A DNA stretch of 64,000 nt from Ornithodoros turicata. Its lineage: Eukaryota > Arthropoda > Arachnida > Ixodida > Argasidae. Positions 1-12,090 of this stretch are shown in pieces (the stretch's first letter is position 1; each line of letters starts with the position of its first letter). The position numbers and the translations under genes are program-made. The notes beneath the pieces are model-generated. The model did not search any database, had not been told where the DNA came from, and saw only the letters and a program-made list of their open reading frames with translations. The stretch lies in the NCBI RefSeq assembly GCF_037126465.1, contig NC_088210.1, positions 26,933,511 to 26,997,510 of the forward strand, read 5' to 3'.

Positions 1-3000
1 ATAGTGTCGCTACTGACGTGGTGGGATCACCCATCTGATTCCTTCTACAACACGGAAGTTTTGCTGGAGCAATACGATTTCATTGTTGGTGAGTATTACG
101 CCTTTCTACCACTAGACGTGATTTCCCTTTCGATGCGTAAGATTTCCCTAAAGATTGGTACATAGTGTTACATCAGGAAAGATAGCAACGAACAGCCGGT
201 GTTTTTAGTGTTCTTAGATATTCGGGACGTAGCGCACCCGAGTGAGGTATCGGGAGTTCGGCGTCGCGGTAAAATATTTCCGGGACATCGAAGCGGGCAA
301 AATGTTTTGAAGCATGCTGACAGCTCACGACAATTGACCGTAGTAGTGACACGTATTGCACACCTATGAAGTACTTTAACCATTTCATAATTATTTGCAT
401 TCTTTATGCTGTCATCACGGCACCATTAACCCAACCTACCCCTGAGAATCTGCGCTATTGACCACTCTTTAGTGGTCTAAGTGATCTGCAGTAAGCGGCT
501 TCGCACATGTGAAGTCACACTCTTCGTATTAACTCAAATCCAATCCAATCCAGGGTAATGTCACACCCATAAGGATTATAAAGCCTGTTGCTATATTGGA
601 CAACTAACAGAAGCTACGGGACAAACTGTAGCATTGCGGAGTGGAGGAGATAGTGCGATAGAAAGAATGACTTAACAACATTCGAATATCTCATGGGACG
701 AACCTTCATATATCCTCACAGTTGGCGGAGGATCAGCAGGAAACGTTGTGGCCAATAGGCTTAGCGCCATACCAGAAGTACAGGTCTTATTGGTTGAGGC
801 TGGAGGCGCCCCAACTGCAGGCACGGAAGTGCCATCTTTCTTTTTTCTCCACAACGGCTACCCTTATGACTGGAACTACAAGACAGTCCCCCAAAAGGAT
901 GCATGTCTAGGCCTTGAGGAGAACGTAAGCAGCCATCTTGAGGAAACTGTAGACGAAGTCATAGAACACCACGGCGTTTTCTATAAGTTGTCTGTTTTTC
1001 AGAGGAGCAAATGGACACGGGGAAAAGCTCTAGGGGGTACAAGCGTCGTGAACGCCATGGTCTACGTTCGGGGAAATAAACGAGATTACGACCAATGGGC
1101 CGAGAACGGTGCTGCTGGATGGTCATACGAAGACGTCCTACCATATTTCAAGAGTATCGAAAAGTTCAACATCCCTGAGTACGCCGCAAATGGTAAGGTA
1201 TAGCCACCACACATTAAGTCAGACTCAACGGCTACGGCACAAAAGTCTGCAAAAATTTGTCTCACTTCTGCTACTCTGTTCTTGGTGGTAAACAATATGG
1301 TAGAAAGTATCTCCCGCAGCAATGACGAGTGTTATTCATTAGATTTCTTTTCTTCGTCGATCCTATTGCATTGCTTTCAACACAGACCCTCGCCTCTCCT
1401 TGTAACCACAGCAGATATAGAACTTCAGAGCTTCATCTCCCTCTGCAGGTTATCATGGCAACGAAGGGGAATTATCCATTGGTCACTCGTCTATGCATTC
1501 ACTCTCGTCCGACGCTTTCTTGGAAGGTTGCCGTCAGCTTGGTTACGAATATGTAGATTACAACGGGCCTTCTCAGACAGGTATCTGCTGCTCTCTGTCA
1601 GTTGAGATGTCCACTGAAGAAACACATCGTCTTCCTCTTCGTCACATTCCTCGCAGGCTGTTCTAGAAGTCAGTTCAATCTCCATGATGGAAGGCGAGTG
1701 AGTTCAGCAAAGGCGTTTATTCTCCCAGTACTCAAACAGCGTGCTAACCTCCACGTTGCTCTGAATAGTGTCGCTACCAAGGTATATCTTCAATATTCCC
1801 AAGCAGTGTTCCGTACGCTGTTAAAGCAGATCTTCACGAGCTAATCAGCATTTACAATAACCATTCTGTCTTCCGCCCATGATGTTGCAGATCCAGTTTG
1901 AAAATCAGAGAGCTGTCGGTGTTCATTTTGAGAAGGACGGGATTTCGCACTACATCCGGGCAAGCAGGGAAGTAATTCTGTCAGCAGGTGCAATCGGGTC
2001 CCCACAGTTGCTCATGCTGTCGGGAGTCGGCCCTAGAGATCACCTTAGGCAACATAAGGTAATGCTGCAGAGGTATAGGTCGCGACTGAAGTATCGGAAG
2101 TGCTCGTTCTGTTGAAGTCCTCGATGCAGCCTGTCACACCTTCCTCCTTTAGTTCTTTTGTTAGAAAGCAAGAAATGTGATGAAAGAAGGAAGTCACTGA
2201 AAAGGTTAGCCAGGTGTAGGACTTGGACCCACATCTTCTGGATTACCGATCCTGGGGGCTTAATCGCTTCATCGTCGTTACGGTCGTTACAAGCTAACGA
2301 GTGGCGGGAAATTCAAAAAGGCGTGCGGGAAATTTAAAAAGGTGGGCACGTGATAAAACACGTGCACGGCGCTCTTCGCGCGATACGTGAAGGCCGTGGT
2401 ACACGTCACGTGCAATGTGTCACGTGCCCACCTTTTTGAATTTCCCGCCACTCGTTAGCTTGTAACGACCGTAACGACGATGAAGCGATTAAGCCCCCAG
2501 GGCTCTTACCGATTGAGCAAAGCTATTACTTTTTTCTTTTCACTCGCACACACATTCACACGACGTGGCGACGCAAACGCCACCTGTTGAACGTGATGGG
2601 AACTAATGTTTTGAGGCTGGAACACATAGAAAGGATGTATGTATGTATTTGTCCTATACATACATCCTTTCTATATGTTCCAGCCTCAGAACATAAGTTC
2701 CCATCATGTTCAACAGGTGCCACTTGCGTCGCCCCGTCGTGTGAATGTGTGTGCGAGTGGGAAAACATGTAAGAGAGAAAGTGGAGTGAGTGAGTGCGTG
2801 TATGTGTTTGTCCCTTCAAATGACACACCCTTGGAAGTCACTGGAGAAGTGTGTTCACTTAGCTCAATTGGTAAGCGCGCTGAGGACCGGTAATGCAGAA
2901 GATATGGGTTCGAGTACTACAGCTGGCTAACCTTTTCGGTGACTTCCTTCTTCCTCTATTGTTCCACCCACAAACGCGTTTTGGAGTAGCCAGTCCTGAC

Positions 3001-5702
3001 TGAGTCGGGACTAACCTCTCCATATTTTTCTTTCATATCCGATCCAATCCAAAGTGCTAACAGACTTTATTTCGCAGATTGAAGTAATTGCAGACCTTCC
3101 TGTTGGGCAAAACCTCCAGGACCACATATTCATCGGCGGGATAACGGCTACAATCGAAAAAGAGGCATCCCTGCAGACCCGAACTCTGTCAGCTTTAGTG
3201 GACTACCTCTTACACGGAACGGGTATGGAATATGTTGATCCAAAATAAGAGGTCGACCCTAACCCTGAGGAACGATTGCACTTCGCATTAGACGTATTAA
3301 GTCGGGCTTTACTTGTTCCAGGTCCTATGTCGGTGCCGGCTGGGATCGAGGCAGTTGCGTTTATGAGCACTCCTTTCGTTAACGAGAGCCTCGATTTTCC
3401 TGACGTCGAGCTTATTTACGTTGGAGGGTCTTACGCAAGCGAAGAATCGGAAACATTCTTGCGAGACTTGGGATATAAAAAGGAAGTAAGTGCAGGGGAG
3501 TTTGAGGTGGTCGCTAAGCAACCTTTGCAGCAAAGAAACGTCGTAAGATTGTGCTCTCCCCGTTCAGATTGTAGTTAATGAACGGTTCAAAGCACTGAGC
3601 TACAACAGTCTGTGTGTTACGTTGGATTTGCCTGTGTTCGTATAGCGTTTGTTGCCAACACGAGTTCCTGACGTGATGTGATGTGATAAAGAAAAAAATG
3701 ATAAAGAATGTGTGTAAATGAATGTGACAAAGAAACACGAGTTCGTACTAACTAGCCAAACAATAGGTAACGAAGCGTATTTTGAACAGAATGTTGCGCT
3801 CGTTGCGCTCTAAATGTTACACGTATTTTTGCAACAAACAATCTGGTGGTGGAACTAGTAAAAAAAAATTGCATTCCAATACGAGTTTACTTTTATTTAT
3901 TTTTTCAGGTGTACGACAAGTATTTACTACCACATAGAGGAAAGCCCGCGTTTGAAATTCAACCGGTCTTGAATAGACTAAAATCAATAGGACACATTAC
4001 ATTGAAGTCTGACAACCCACATGATCATCCGCTCCTTGATCCGAAATATTTCTCACACCCCGAAGATATCAAGGTGGCGGTCGAAGGTAAGCATAGACAA
4101 AGCGTGCCACAAAACGTTTCTTCTTGTCGCAATGTGTTGTGCGTGTAACATTCGACTGCGACGTTTCTAGCCGCAAAGCTGGCGTTAAAGGTGATTGACA
4201 GCAAAGCCATGAAGGCTCTGGGGGCAAAGCGGTGGAACATTGCATTGCCCGGATGTGAAGACAAAGTCCTTTGGAGTGACGAGTACTTGGAGTGCCTTGC
4301 GCGCCATCTGACCCACACAACGTGGCATTTCTGTTGCACTTGTGCCATGGGAGCGAATGACAGTGCCGTCGTCGATCCCAGGTTGAGGTACGTTATAAAG
4401 AAAAGAGGATTGTGCCACCAGCACTTGAAGTGCTACTCTGGACAGAAAAATCTCGCTGAAAGACTTAGCGATATTACGCGCCTCCATAAATTTTCGAACG
4501 AACCCGAAAAAAACATCATACTTTCGGATTCTCCAAGAGTGGGAGACGTCATCGAGAGCTCTGGCAGCGCCACCTAGATAGAGAAGGCCCGCTTACGTCA
4601 TTCACGTCAGTCGTTACGTCACTTCGGTCAAGCGACCAGTCTCTGTCTCTCGGTGGTGCTGGCTCTAGCGTGTGCCTCCTACCGACAGCTCGCGTCTCCG
4701 CCCTCCGCTCCACGTTAGAAGACTGCCAGGAGCTGCGGTGAGGAGACGAAAATCGACTTTCGAGGAGCAACGTTGTCAGACGCGTGGGTAAATTTGTCAC
4801 CCGATGACGTCACCCTTGGCAAAACTAGATATTAATTTTATGATACCTCCACGACATACAGGGAAACAATGGCTTGAGACACGTAGATTGTCATGACATT
4901 ACAGCTCAGTATGGTTCTGAAGAAACGAGACTTAGTCCTTAGTGGCACTAGCTTAGAGTTAGAGTTAGAAAACAAAAATGTGGAGATGGTGGCTCCTACA
5001 AACCACAGGCGCCGGCTACTCGAAAACAGTTGAAAAAAAAAAAAGGACGTCTAAAAAGTTAGAGGCGCTGCACTGTCCACAAGGAAGCTCATTAAAGCAG
5101 CTGTCGCATGCTGTCTAAGATGCCTCGGCCATTCTCCGAGGAGCGTCACTAAGTCTAGAGGACGGTGGTACAGTCTTTCCAAGACGGCTCTAAGATCATT
5201 ACGTTGGACACTGTATCTGGAGCAGTTAATTAATGTGTGTTTAGCGTTCTCCACATCAGCACACGTAAGGCGGTTGGGCGAGTTTACATTTCCCATCTTT
5301 AAGAATAGGGCACGGTTGAAAGGGACGTCTAGCCGAAGGCGGTGCACTAGCTTCTTAAACTGGTCCGTAGCCCTTTTCTGAGTTGAGTCCTGGTAAAGCT
5401 TTTGCGTCCAAATGCCTTCCACTACTGGTTCCTTTCCCTTGTGCCCATCTGGAATTCTCTTGTAAGTCAATGAGATGTGATGTTCCCGTGACGCTCGCTA
5501 CATTGGAAGTTTGCGCATTATACGTATTATAATGCAAACGTTTTGCAGGGTTCGAGGAGGAATACGCAACCTACGTGTAATTGATGCCTCCATCATGCCC
5601 TACATAGTCAGTGCGAATCTGAACGCACCAGCGCACATGATAGGAGCCAAAGGCGCCGACATGATTCTTGAAGACCATGGCTTTCCTGCTGCTATCAAGT
5701 AG
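1..5702 (+). CDS. GMC-family FAD oxidoreductase, array gene 1 (5' end outside window)
   Basis: Flavoprotein of the glucose-methanol-choline family (FAD-dependent alcohol/sugar dehydrogenase type); the substrate cannot be read from sequence. Exons: 1-88 (cut at the window edge), 722-924, 1003-1192, 1449-1580, 1657-1781, 1891-2058, 3078-3222, 3322-3485, 3909-4086, 4171-4387, 5549-5702. All junctions are GT/AG and joining them gives an open frame of 587 residues to TAG at 5700. The FAD site VGGGSAG spans exons 1 and 2, GMC signature 1 (RGKALGGTS) opens exon 3, signature 2 ([17 protein letters not shown]) is in exon 6, the catalytic His lies in [10 protein letters not shown] (exon 10), and the second catalytic residue is Asn in SANLNAP (exon 11). 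The second Cys of WHFCC replaces a motif Gly. By comparison with the sister genes, about 18-20 N-terminal residues carrying the hydrophobic leader are missing to the left. AATAAA follows at 5781. Confidence 0.93.
2178..2953. mobile_element. Composite element: outward-facing tRNA-like modules flanking a central hairpin
   Basis: A large inverted repeat. The left arm carries a minus-strand tRNA-like module (B box near 2222, A box near 2510) split by a MITE (2251-2501); the centre (2541-2760) is a long hairpin; the right arm carries a plus-strand tRNA-like module at about 2856-2930 with A box TAGCTCAATTGGTAAGC and B box GGTTCGAGTAC. Both modules end in AGCTGGCTAACCTTTTC or a close variant at the outer edge. 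A related copy lies at 58625-58977. It sits in intron 6 of GMC gene 1. Outer ends are approximate and no target duplication was recognised here. Confidence 0.65.
2251..2501. mobile_element. Palindromic MITE nested in the left tRNA-like arm
   Basis: CCTGGGGGCTTAATCGCTTC at the left end is mirrored as GAAGCGATTAAGCCCCCAGG at the right end, and the arms stay complementary for about 70 bp around a CACGTG-rich centre. It interrupts the tRNA-like sequence between its T-arm and its D-arm. Confidence 0.7.
2958..3051 (+). repeat. Interspersed repeat module with ATCCAATCC tail
   Basis: A stretch with CAAACGCGTTTTGGAGTAG, a GACTGAGTCGGGACTAACC segment and a GATCCAATCC end recurs in the opposite orientation at about 18903-19000 (intron 2 of GMC gene 3). 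It is probably the tail of a tick SINE or MITE family. Confidence 0.55.
4669..4790 (+). repeat. Interspersed repeat, partner of 34160-34300
   Basis: A stretch with TCGCGTCTCCGCC, GCCAGGAGCTGCGG and GAGGAGACGAAAAT is matched, reverse-complemented and diverged, at about 34160-34300. Both copies lie in the last intron of a GMC gene (genes 1 and 4). Family unknown. Confidence 0.5.
5051..5470 (-). pseudogene. LINE ORF2 C-terminal fragment
   Basis: A minus-strand open frame of 139 codons in the last intron of GMC gene 1 encodes [17 protein letters not shown], a Cys...His...Cys segment ([20 protein letters not shown]) and [11 protein letters not shown], the layout of the C-terminal end of I/R1-type LINE ORF2 proteins. 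No reverse transcriptase is attached, so this is a 5'-truncated insertion. Confidence 0.6.
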
Positions 5703-5780
5703 TGCCAATTCCACATGTTAACGCCGTACCTCATCATAACTTATTTCCAGATATCTGTCATTTGTATGGAAGAAGTTGTT

Positions 5781-5786
5781 AATAAA
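5781..5786 (+). terminator. Poly(A) signal, GMC gene 1
   Basis: AATAAA 78 bp after the gene 1 stop codon, the first such hexamer downstream. Confidence 0.7.
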
Positions 5787-5881
5787 TGCACGTCCAATTC
5801 TACTAAAAGCGACGGAAGCACCAAAACGGACTCGTGCGGGTCGAGATTTTTTCGACGTTGCCGACCGTGTCACAACCTACC

Positions 5882-6130
5882 AGCCCGCGTGGCTTAGTGG
5901 CTAAGGTGACCACTTTCCACACCGAGACCGGTAGGGCATCCTGGTTCGAATCCCGGGTCCTGTGAAATGGAGTAGAAGCCCAGCTCTTCATTGGCTAACC
6001 TCGCCTCCAACAGCCGTAAGAAACCAACAACCGCCTGTCTGTGTGTTCTTCCTGGGTTTTCGTCGGACGCTTTAAGGCAAGTGTCTGCGCAATCTCTGTG
6101 AAGTCGGCCCTAGCCGTACTACCCCTCCAT
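5882..6130 (+). mobile_element. tRNA-derived SINE
   Basis: Box A-like TGGCTTAGTGGCTAAGG near 5890 and box B GGTTCGAATCC at 5943 are spaced as in a tRNA; the sequence then runs into a non-tRNA body ending near a (GGT)n stretch. It lies just past gene 1. It has no cloverleaf tight enough to be a functional tRNA. Confidence 0.6.
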
Positions 6131-6215
6131 TGAGCAGCGGTGGTGGTGGTGGTGGTAATGCTGAAAGAGCTCGCCGCTGTCGGCCTCACAAAGGTGGGTA
6201 ACGTTGCGACTAACG

Positions 6216-6360
6216 CACTTGGGGAATGTGCGTCCTGGGCCGACGTCTAGGAGAAGTGTTCCAACATATGTCTGACAGCGCCTGGGGAAAACCCAGGAAA
6301 AACCCAGAAAGCACAGCCGCCACCGGGATTCGATCTCGGGCACCTTCCAGTCTCATTCCC
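6216..6360 (-). mobile_element. Ruka-like SINE fragment
   Basis: Minus-strand B box GATCGAATCCC is followed by CTGGGTTTTTCCTGGG and ACGTCGGCCCAGGACGCA, the body shared by the copies at 15140, 20800, 21085, 34880 and 42478. Confidence 0.6.
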
Positions 6361-6469
6361 CGAGCAGCATACTCTGGAATAACACGCCTCCATCGTCCAA
6401 CCAACATGTCACTACTGTGAGCATAAATTTTTTATAAGGTGTGTTCACAGTCATCGAAATTATTATTGT

Positions 6470-7240
6470 TGTACTGTGGCGCCACTCCCATAGGTAAACG
6501 CGTGTCGTGTGTCCGTCACGTCGTGACGCACGCACGACTGTCTGTCCTCACAGACCTCTCAAACCACGGGCAGAATGCACTGTCCTCTGTAGGACCGCCA
6601 GCCTGCAAGAATCTGGTGTCGGAGGCGCTCCCCTTCTTTGGATCCAGGACTTCCTCAGTGACCGCTTCTTGTTTGTTCGGACTAGTGAGGGGGACACTGA
6701 CCCCCACCCTGTTAGCCGCGGCGTTAATCAAGGAGGTGTTCTCCTCCCCTCCTTGTCGCGTAGCCCGCCGGATGCGGCCTCTCTGTTTCACCCAGTAAGA
6801 CTGCGGCCATGGCGTGCACTTGTCGATCATTCAAGAGCTTCCCGCTCATCACTAAACGCTCACCTCTGCCACCTGTCCAGTACTGCAAGTATCTGGCCGT
6901 GGTGCTCGACCGTGAACTTTCCTGGTCTCGTCACATTAAGGCTTTAACCACCAATATCAACAGCTACGTTGCTCTTACTTCGTTGCCTCTCTGGTTCGCG
7001 ATGAGGCCGGTCCTGCTCTGACCTCCGCCGTGTCCACCAATCCCTCGTGTTCGTTTATATCCGGTACAGCCTTCCCATCTTGCATGGCCTCAGCCGAAGC
7101 AGAAATCGAGACCTCTTCTCTAGCCAAGCCAGGAGCCTCCGCGTCTGCTTGGTGTACCTTCGACCACAGAGACATACTCTATCCTAGCCGAGGCACACGA
7201 ACCTGCGGTCGACGTCCTGCGGGACGGCGAAACCCTTCGT
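6470..7240 (+). pseudogene. LINE reverse-transcriptase relic
   Basis: Translations in more than one frame show LLWIQDFLSDRFLFVRT, then SRGVNQGGVL (RT motif region near the YxDD palm) and later YLAVVLDRELSWSRHI, all typical of non-LTR reverse transcriptases. Frameshifts and stops break the frame, so it is dead. It fills much of the gap between GMC genes 1 and 2. Confidence 0.65.
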
Positions 7241-7647
7241 GTATAGCGAAATATACACGAAATATACACTTCGTGTATAGCTTCGCGAAATAGCAAGCAT
7301 GTCAACGACGGATTATACAAAACATCTAAATACTCGAACTAGTTGTAAACACATGCTCTACGTGCAGCCAAGGAGCTTCGGCTACTTTTATTCCCTTCGC
7401 CCGCATACGTACTTTTATAGTCAAGAGGCGTACGACACACTACTTCTGTATACCACGGTGATTCGAAAATATCGCTGAAAGCAACGCTATCATACTCCGG
7501 CGCTCCAAGAGCAGAAGAACACACCGCTGATAGGAATAACCTTTGCCTCTCTATCGCATTCTCTTCTCGAAAGCGTTCCTTCCATAAAGGGCATTGTTCT
7601 AGCTCCGTTCTTGTGTGAACAATAATCGATTCTACAGGAAAATTCCA
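7241..7647. other. Intergenic, upstream of GMC gene 2
   Basis: No gene is seen. The stretch contains a local repeat (CGAAATATACAC twice near 7250). The 5' UTR acceptor of gene 2 ends at 7637, so its promoter and first non-coding exon must lie here or further upstream. Confidence 0.4.
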
Positions 7648-8245
7648 ATGATTTTTCAACTTCCCGAAGCCCCCAAATGGGCTCTGTTCGCTTTTGCATA
7701 TATGTTGTCTTTACTCTGTGGATGGACGCCTCCGTCAAGTTCTTACTTCAACACGGACAACCTACATGACGCTTACGATTTTATTGTTGGTAAGTACTTG
7801 CACTTTTATCCTAGCTTTTTCTGTCTAATCACGGAACAAAACTTATATGATGCGTTTCAACCCTTCTCAACAACTATGTGACTGTAGCTACTTAGTCGTA
7901 TAGGCCTTCTGGTTAGTAATCAACTTAACAGAATTAAGTGCTCCACTTCAGCAACGATGCGAGCAGGACAGGTTGTGTTCGAAGCGCCCTGAAATCTACA
8001 ATTACCTCCGTCGCTTATCATGATGTATGCGGCTCTAGCACCTGAATGGAAATATATACCTGAATTGCACGTTTGGCATAATGGACGAGCTCTAATAGGA
8101 CACTGCAGATGGGTAGAAATCCAGCAAACCGGTAGAGATGTAGGAAGGGAGTTGCCTCAGGTCAGAAGCCGCCGATATTTCGAACTGTTCTTCTAATAGG
8201 ACAGTGTTCTATCATCATTCCTTTCTCATCCGCTCCGCAAGAGCA

Positions 8246-8330
<85 letters not shown>

Positions 8331-11300
8331 CGCAAGCATGCATCCATGTATGTTTGTATGTATGCGTGTATGAATGTATGCAAGCATCCATGTATGTATG
8401 TATGAGTGTGTGTGCGAGTGTGTGCGTGTGCGTGCGTGCGTGTGTGTACGCCGTGTGTCGTTATATTTCTCTCCGTTCATCCTCACACATGTCACGCATG
8501 CCTTTTCGTGACTTCCTTCGAACATGATTTCATTACGAAGAACTCCACGTGGTCGAGTTCAACGCTTGCATTTTCACAGTGGGTGGAGGATCAGCCGGCA
8601 GCATCGTCGCTAACAGGCTCAGCGCAAATCCAGACTTCAAAGTCTTGCTCATTGAAGCTGGTGGAGCACCGAGCGCAGGCACTGAAATTCCATCGTATTT
8701 CGGCCTACACAACGACTGTCCATTCGAGTGGCAGTTCAAAACAGTACCGCAGAAGAACGCCTGCCTCGCCCTCGAAGGACAGGTAAATTTTTTTTGCCTC
8801 CCCGTGTACGGAGAAGTTTCCACGAGCAATTTGCTGTGCTTCACAGAGGAGCAAATGGACAAGAGGAAAGGTGCTGGGAGGGACGAGCGTCATCAACAGC
8901 ATGATGTACGTTCGAGGAAATAGAAGGGACTACGACCAGTGGGCTGAGAACGGGGCGACGGGATGGTCTTACGAGGAGGTTCTGCCTTATTTTAAGAGTA
9001 TAGAGACATTCCAAATTCCCGATTACGCCACTAACGGTAAGGGCTGATTTCTTCCGGCATATACGCTTTGCCAACAAGCTTCTCGCCATCACAGGTTACC
9101 ACGGCGACAGAGGCGAGCTGCCCATTACATACTCAGCAATGCATTCTTTGTCGAGCGACGCCTTTCTAAAAGGGTGCAGTGAGTTAGGGTACAGTTACGT
9201 GGATTACAACGGCCCTTCACAGACAGGTAAAGTATACACAGACTTAATGTGCACGCTAAGGGGGAAAAAAGAGTAAGTTGGGGAAGCAATTACGGGTTTT
9301 AGTCCCCTGTATTGCAATTACTCCCATTTCAGTACCCTGACCCCGAAATTTACGTCCCAGCGTTGTGAATGGTCCCAGAACTTCGCATAAACTTCCGTGC
9401 ATTTAGTCCCAAAAGGGAGTAACGGTTGGGGCGATGCATATAGTCCCCAAAAGGACTAAAATTACGCTCTCACTTCTTTCTATTTCCTTTTCTTTTCTGA
9501 GAGTGTGGTGACACTTCTATATGCCCAGATACAGATGAAGAGCTTTATCATGAATAACACTCGCAAAGTTGACGTTCTTGGTTGTCGAACTTGCAGTACA
9601 GTCTTAAAAAAGGGTATACTTTAACTCCGTTTCCTTGCCACATATATCACTCCCTTTTCGAGAGTAAAATTACTCTCAAAAAGGAGTCTCCTCGCCTCCT
9701 TCAGGCAGTGAAGATATCCTTTAACTCCTTACTGCAATGTAATTGTACACTCAAAAGGGAGCGATATACAGACAGGGGCGTACTCCCCAAAAAGGAGTTC
9801 CTGTACACTTTTCATTCTTCTTTCCAGTTTCTCTTTTTCTTTTTTTTTCTTTTTTAATAGTCTATATTCCAAGATCGGAGGCGCTTCTTTCATACCCTGC
9901 GTCCTGATTTCTCTGCAGGACATTCTCGAGTGCAATTTAACATACAAAATGGTCTGCGGGTCAACGCAGCGAAAGCCTTCATTCAGCCAATAATTAAAGA
10001 GCGTCCCAACCTGCATATCGTTTTAGATGGCGTGGCGACAAAGGTAAGGCTACCAGTTATGTATGCTTGAAATGGGGGGTGTTCAGGAAACTCTGTAACC
10101 ATATTCAGACTGCTTGCACTTAAATGCTACACGCATTATTTCGACATAGACCCCCGGTGATGGACGTGGCGCACTTAAACGTGCCCCCAGTTACCTCAGC
10201 AATGTCACGGGACAATTCAACGGCTGTTGATAACCTTATCTAATGTGTTATGTATATACTCTCCAATTTACAGATCGAGTTTAAAGATAAGCATGCCGTC
10301 GGTGTGCACTTTGAGAAAAATGGGGCAAAGCATTACGTCCGTGCAGAGAAGGAAGTGATCCTGTCAGCAGGATCCATTGGATCACCTCACTTGCTGATGC
10401 TGTCGGGTGTGGGTCCCAAGGAGCATCTTCAAGAACACAAGGTATCATAGCGTAAAACAGCCGTGCTTGCTCCTTCCATCGTATACCACGATAACGATCA
10501 TCTTGATTATTGATCTTTAGATCAAAGTGGTAGCGGACCTTCCCGTTGGCCAAAACCTTCAAGACCACATTTTTGTCGGCGGTATAGCTGGCACTATGGA
10601 AGAGGGCGCAACCCTTCCACCACGCTCCTTGTCTTCCTTCTTGAGTTACCTCTTGCACGGCAATGGTATCCATGAAATATGTCCTCACGCTGCTGTTTAC
10701 TATAGTTACAAATTAGTGAATCATATACCGCGTTGTACTGTCAGGTCCGATGGCGATACCGGGAGGAATTGAGGCCCTCGCCTTCATGAGCACTTCATTC
10801 GTGAATGCGAGCCTTGATTTCCCGGACGTCGAACTTATCTACATCGCAAGTTCCCTCGCCAGCTCTAGCTCCGAGTCTTACCTAAGGGACATGGGCCTGA
10901 AGCAAGAGGTGAGCTTCTCCCACATCGGCACGCATCAATAACGGTACAGTTCCGGTCAACCTTAATAATAACACTGAAAAAAAAATGTAGTCTCGTTCCC
11001 GAACGGGATTACAGCGACCCTTGAGGCCATGAGGAAATCTTAATTGAACAAAATTATTCTGTTAGTTTAACGCAAGGATTTTGTTCACTTAATTAACATT
11101 CCCCAAGTGCCCTATGGGTGGCTGTTATCGCGCTGGGAAATGAGACCGAATTTTTTTTTTCAGTGTTATTATTAAGGTTGACCGGAGCTGTACATGCATG
11201 CAGGTCATACATGCGTGCCATGTTATTTAAGTGGGTAAACCCACTATTTGTCTTCTAGATCCTTTCGACAATCAGCTTTCTTTTTCTTTTTATTCTTTTT

Positions 11301-12045
11301 TTTTTTTCAGGTGTTTAACAAATACTTCTTGCCTAAGAGAGGGGAAACAAGTTTCTATATCGGCACTCTCTTAAACCGACTGAAGTCCACTGGTGAAATT
11401 CGGCTAAACAGCACGGACCCTCATGATCATCCACTCCTCGATCCCAAGTACTACTCTCACCCAGAAGATATACAGGTCGCTGTCGAATGTAAGAATATGA
11501 TATGACAGCGAACGATGATCCTATTTTTCCTTATTCGAATATTTCTATCTATAATCATCACTGTTCCCGGCGTCCAGCTTGAGGGTTTAACCCTTCCAGG
11601 CCTACGATTTTCATCTGCACACACATATGAGAACGATCTGATATGAGACGGTTGTTCGCCACATTTTTACCAAATTTTGTATACCGCTCCCTGAGTCTGG
11701 GGAGCTATATGAACACAGGACAGACACAAACAGACGAGACGAGACGGGTCTCATTCGGTTTTTTGTTTCTTTTGTTCATAGTTCACGCCCAAGGACACGT
11801 TACTAACACCTAGCCTACACCAGCTTGCTTGCCCATATTCTTCTTTTTTTCTTCTTTCTTCTTTCTTTCTTTTTTTTTTTTTTTTTTTTGTGAACACGTT
11901 CAGTAGCTTCCACTGGCACAATGTCAAGACACAGCGTATATGGAGCAGTACGCTCAGCTCAGAAATAGTATTGATAATATTAACAAGCGACACTGGCGCC
12001 CATGTGGAGGCTACACAAGACGTCCCTAATGTGTGTTTCTATTTA

Positions 12046-12090
<45 letters not shown>

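Noticed and set aside
2856..2930. Possible functional tRNA gene (A and B boxes present)
   Set aside because: The anticodon arm and acceptor stem are imperfect, and the same module recurs in inverted and nested repeats, so it is part of a mobile element.
6507..6947. Reverse-transcriptase-like frame as a possible working gene
   Set aside because: RT motifs are spread over different frames with stops; the catalytic palm motif is not intact.
7615..7647. Upstream in-frame ATG for GMC gene 2 adding 11 residues
   Set aside because: A splice acceptor lies between it and the conserved start, and the extra residues have no counterpart in the sister genes.
8162..8527. Open frames on both strands with Thr-His and Cys-Val repeats
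   Set aside because: They are translations of the (GT)n microsatellite.
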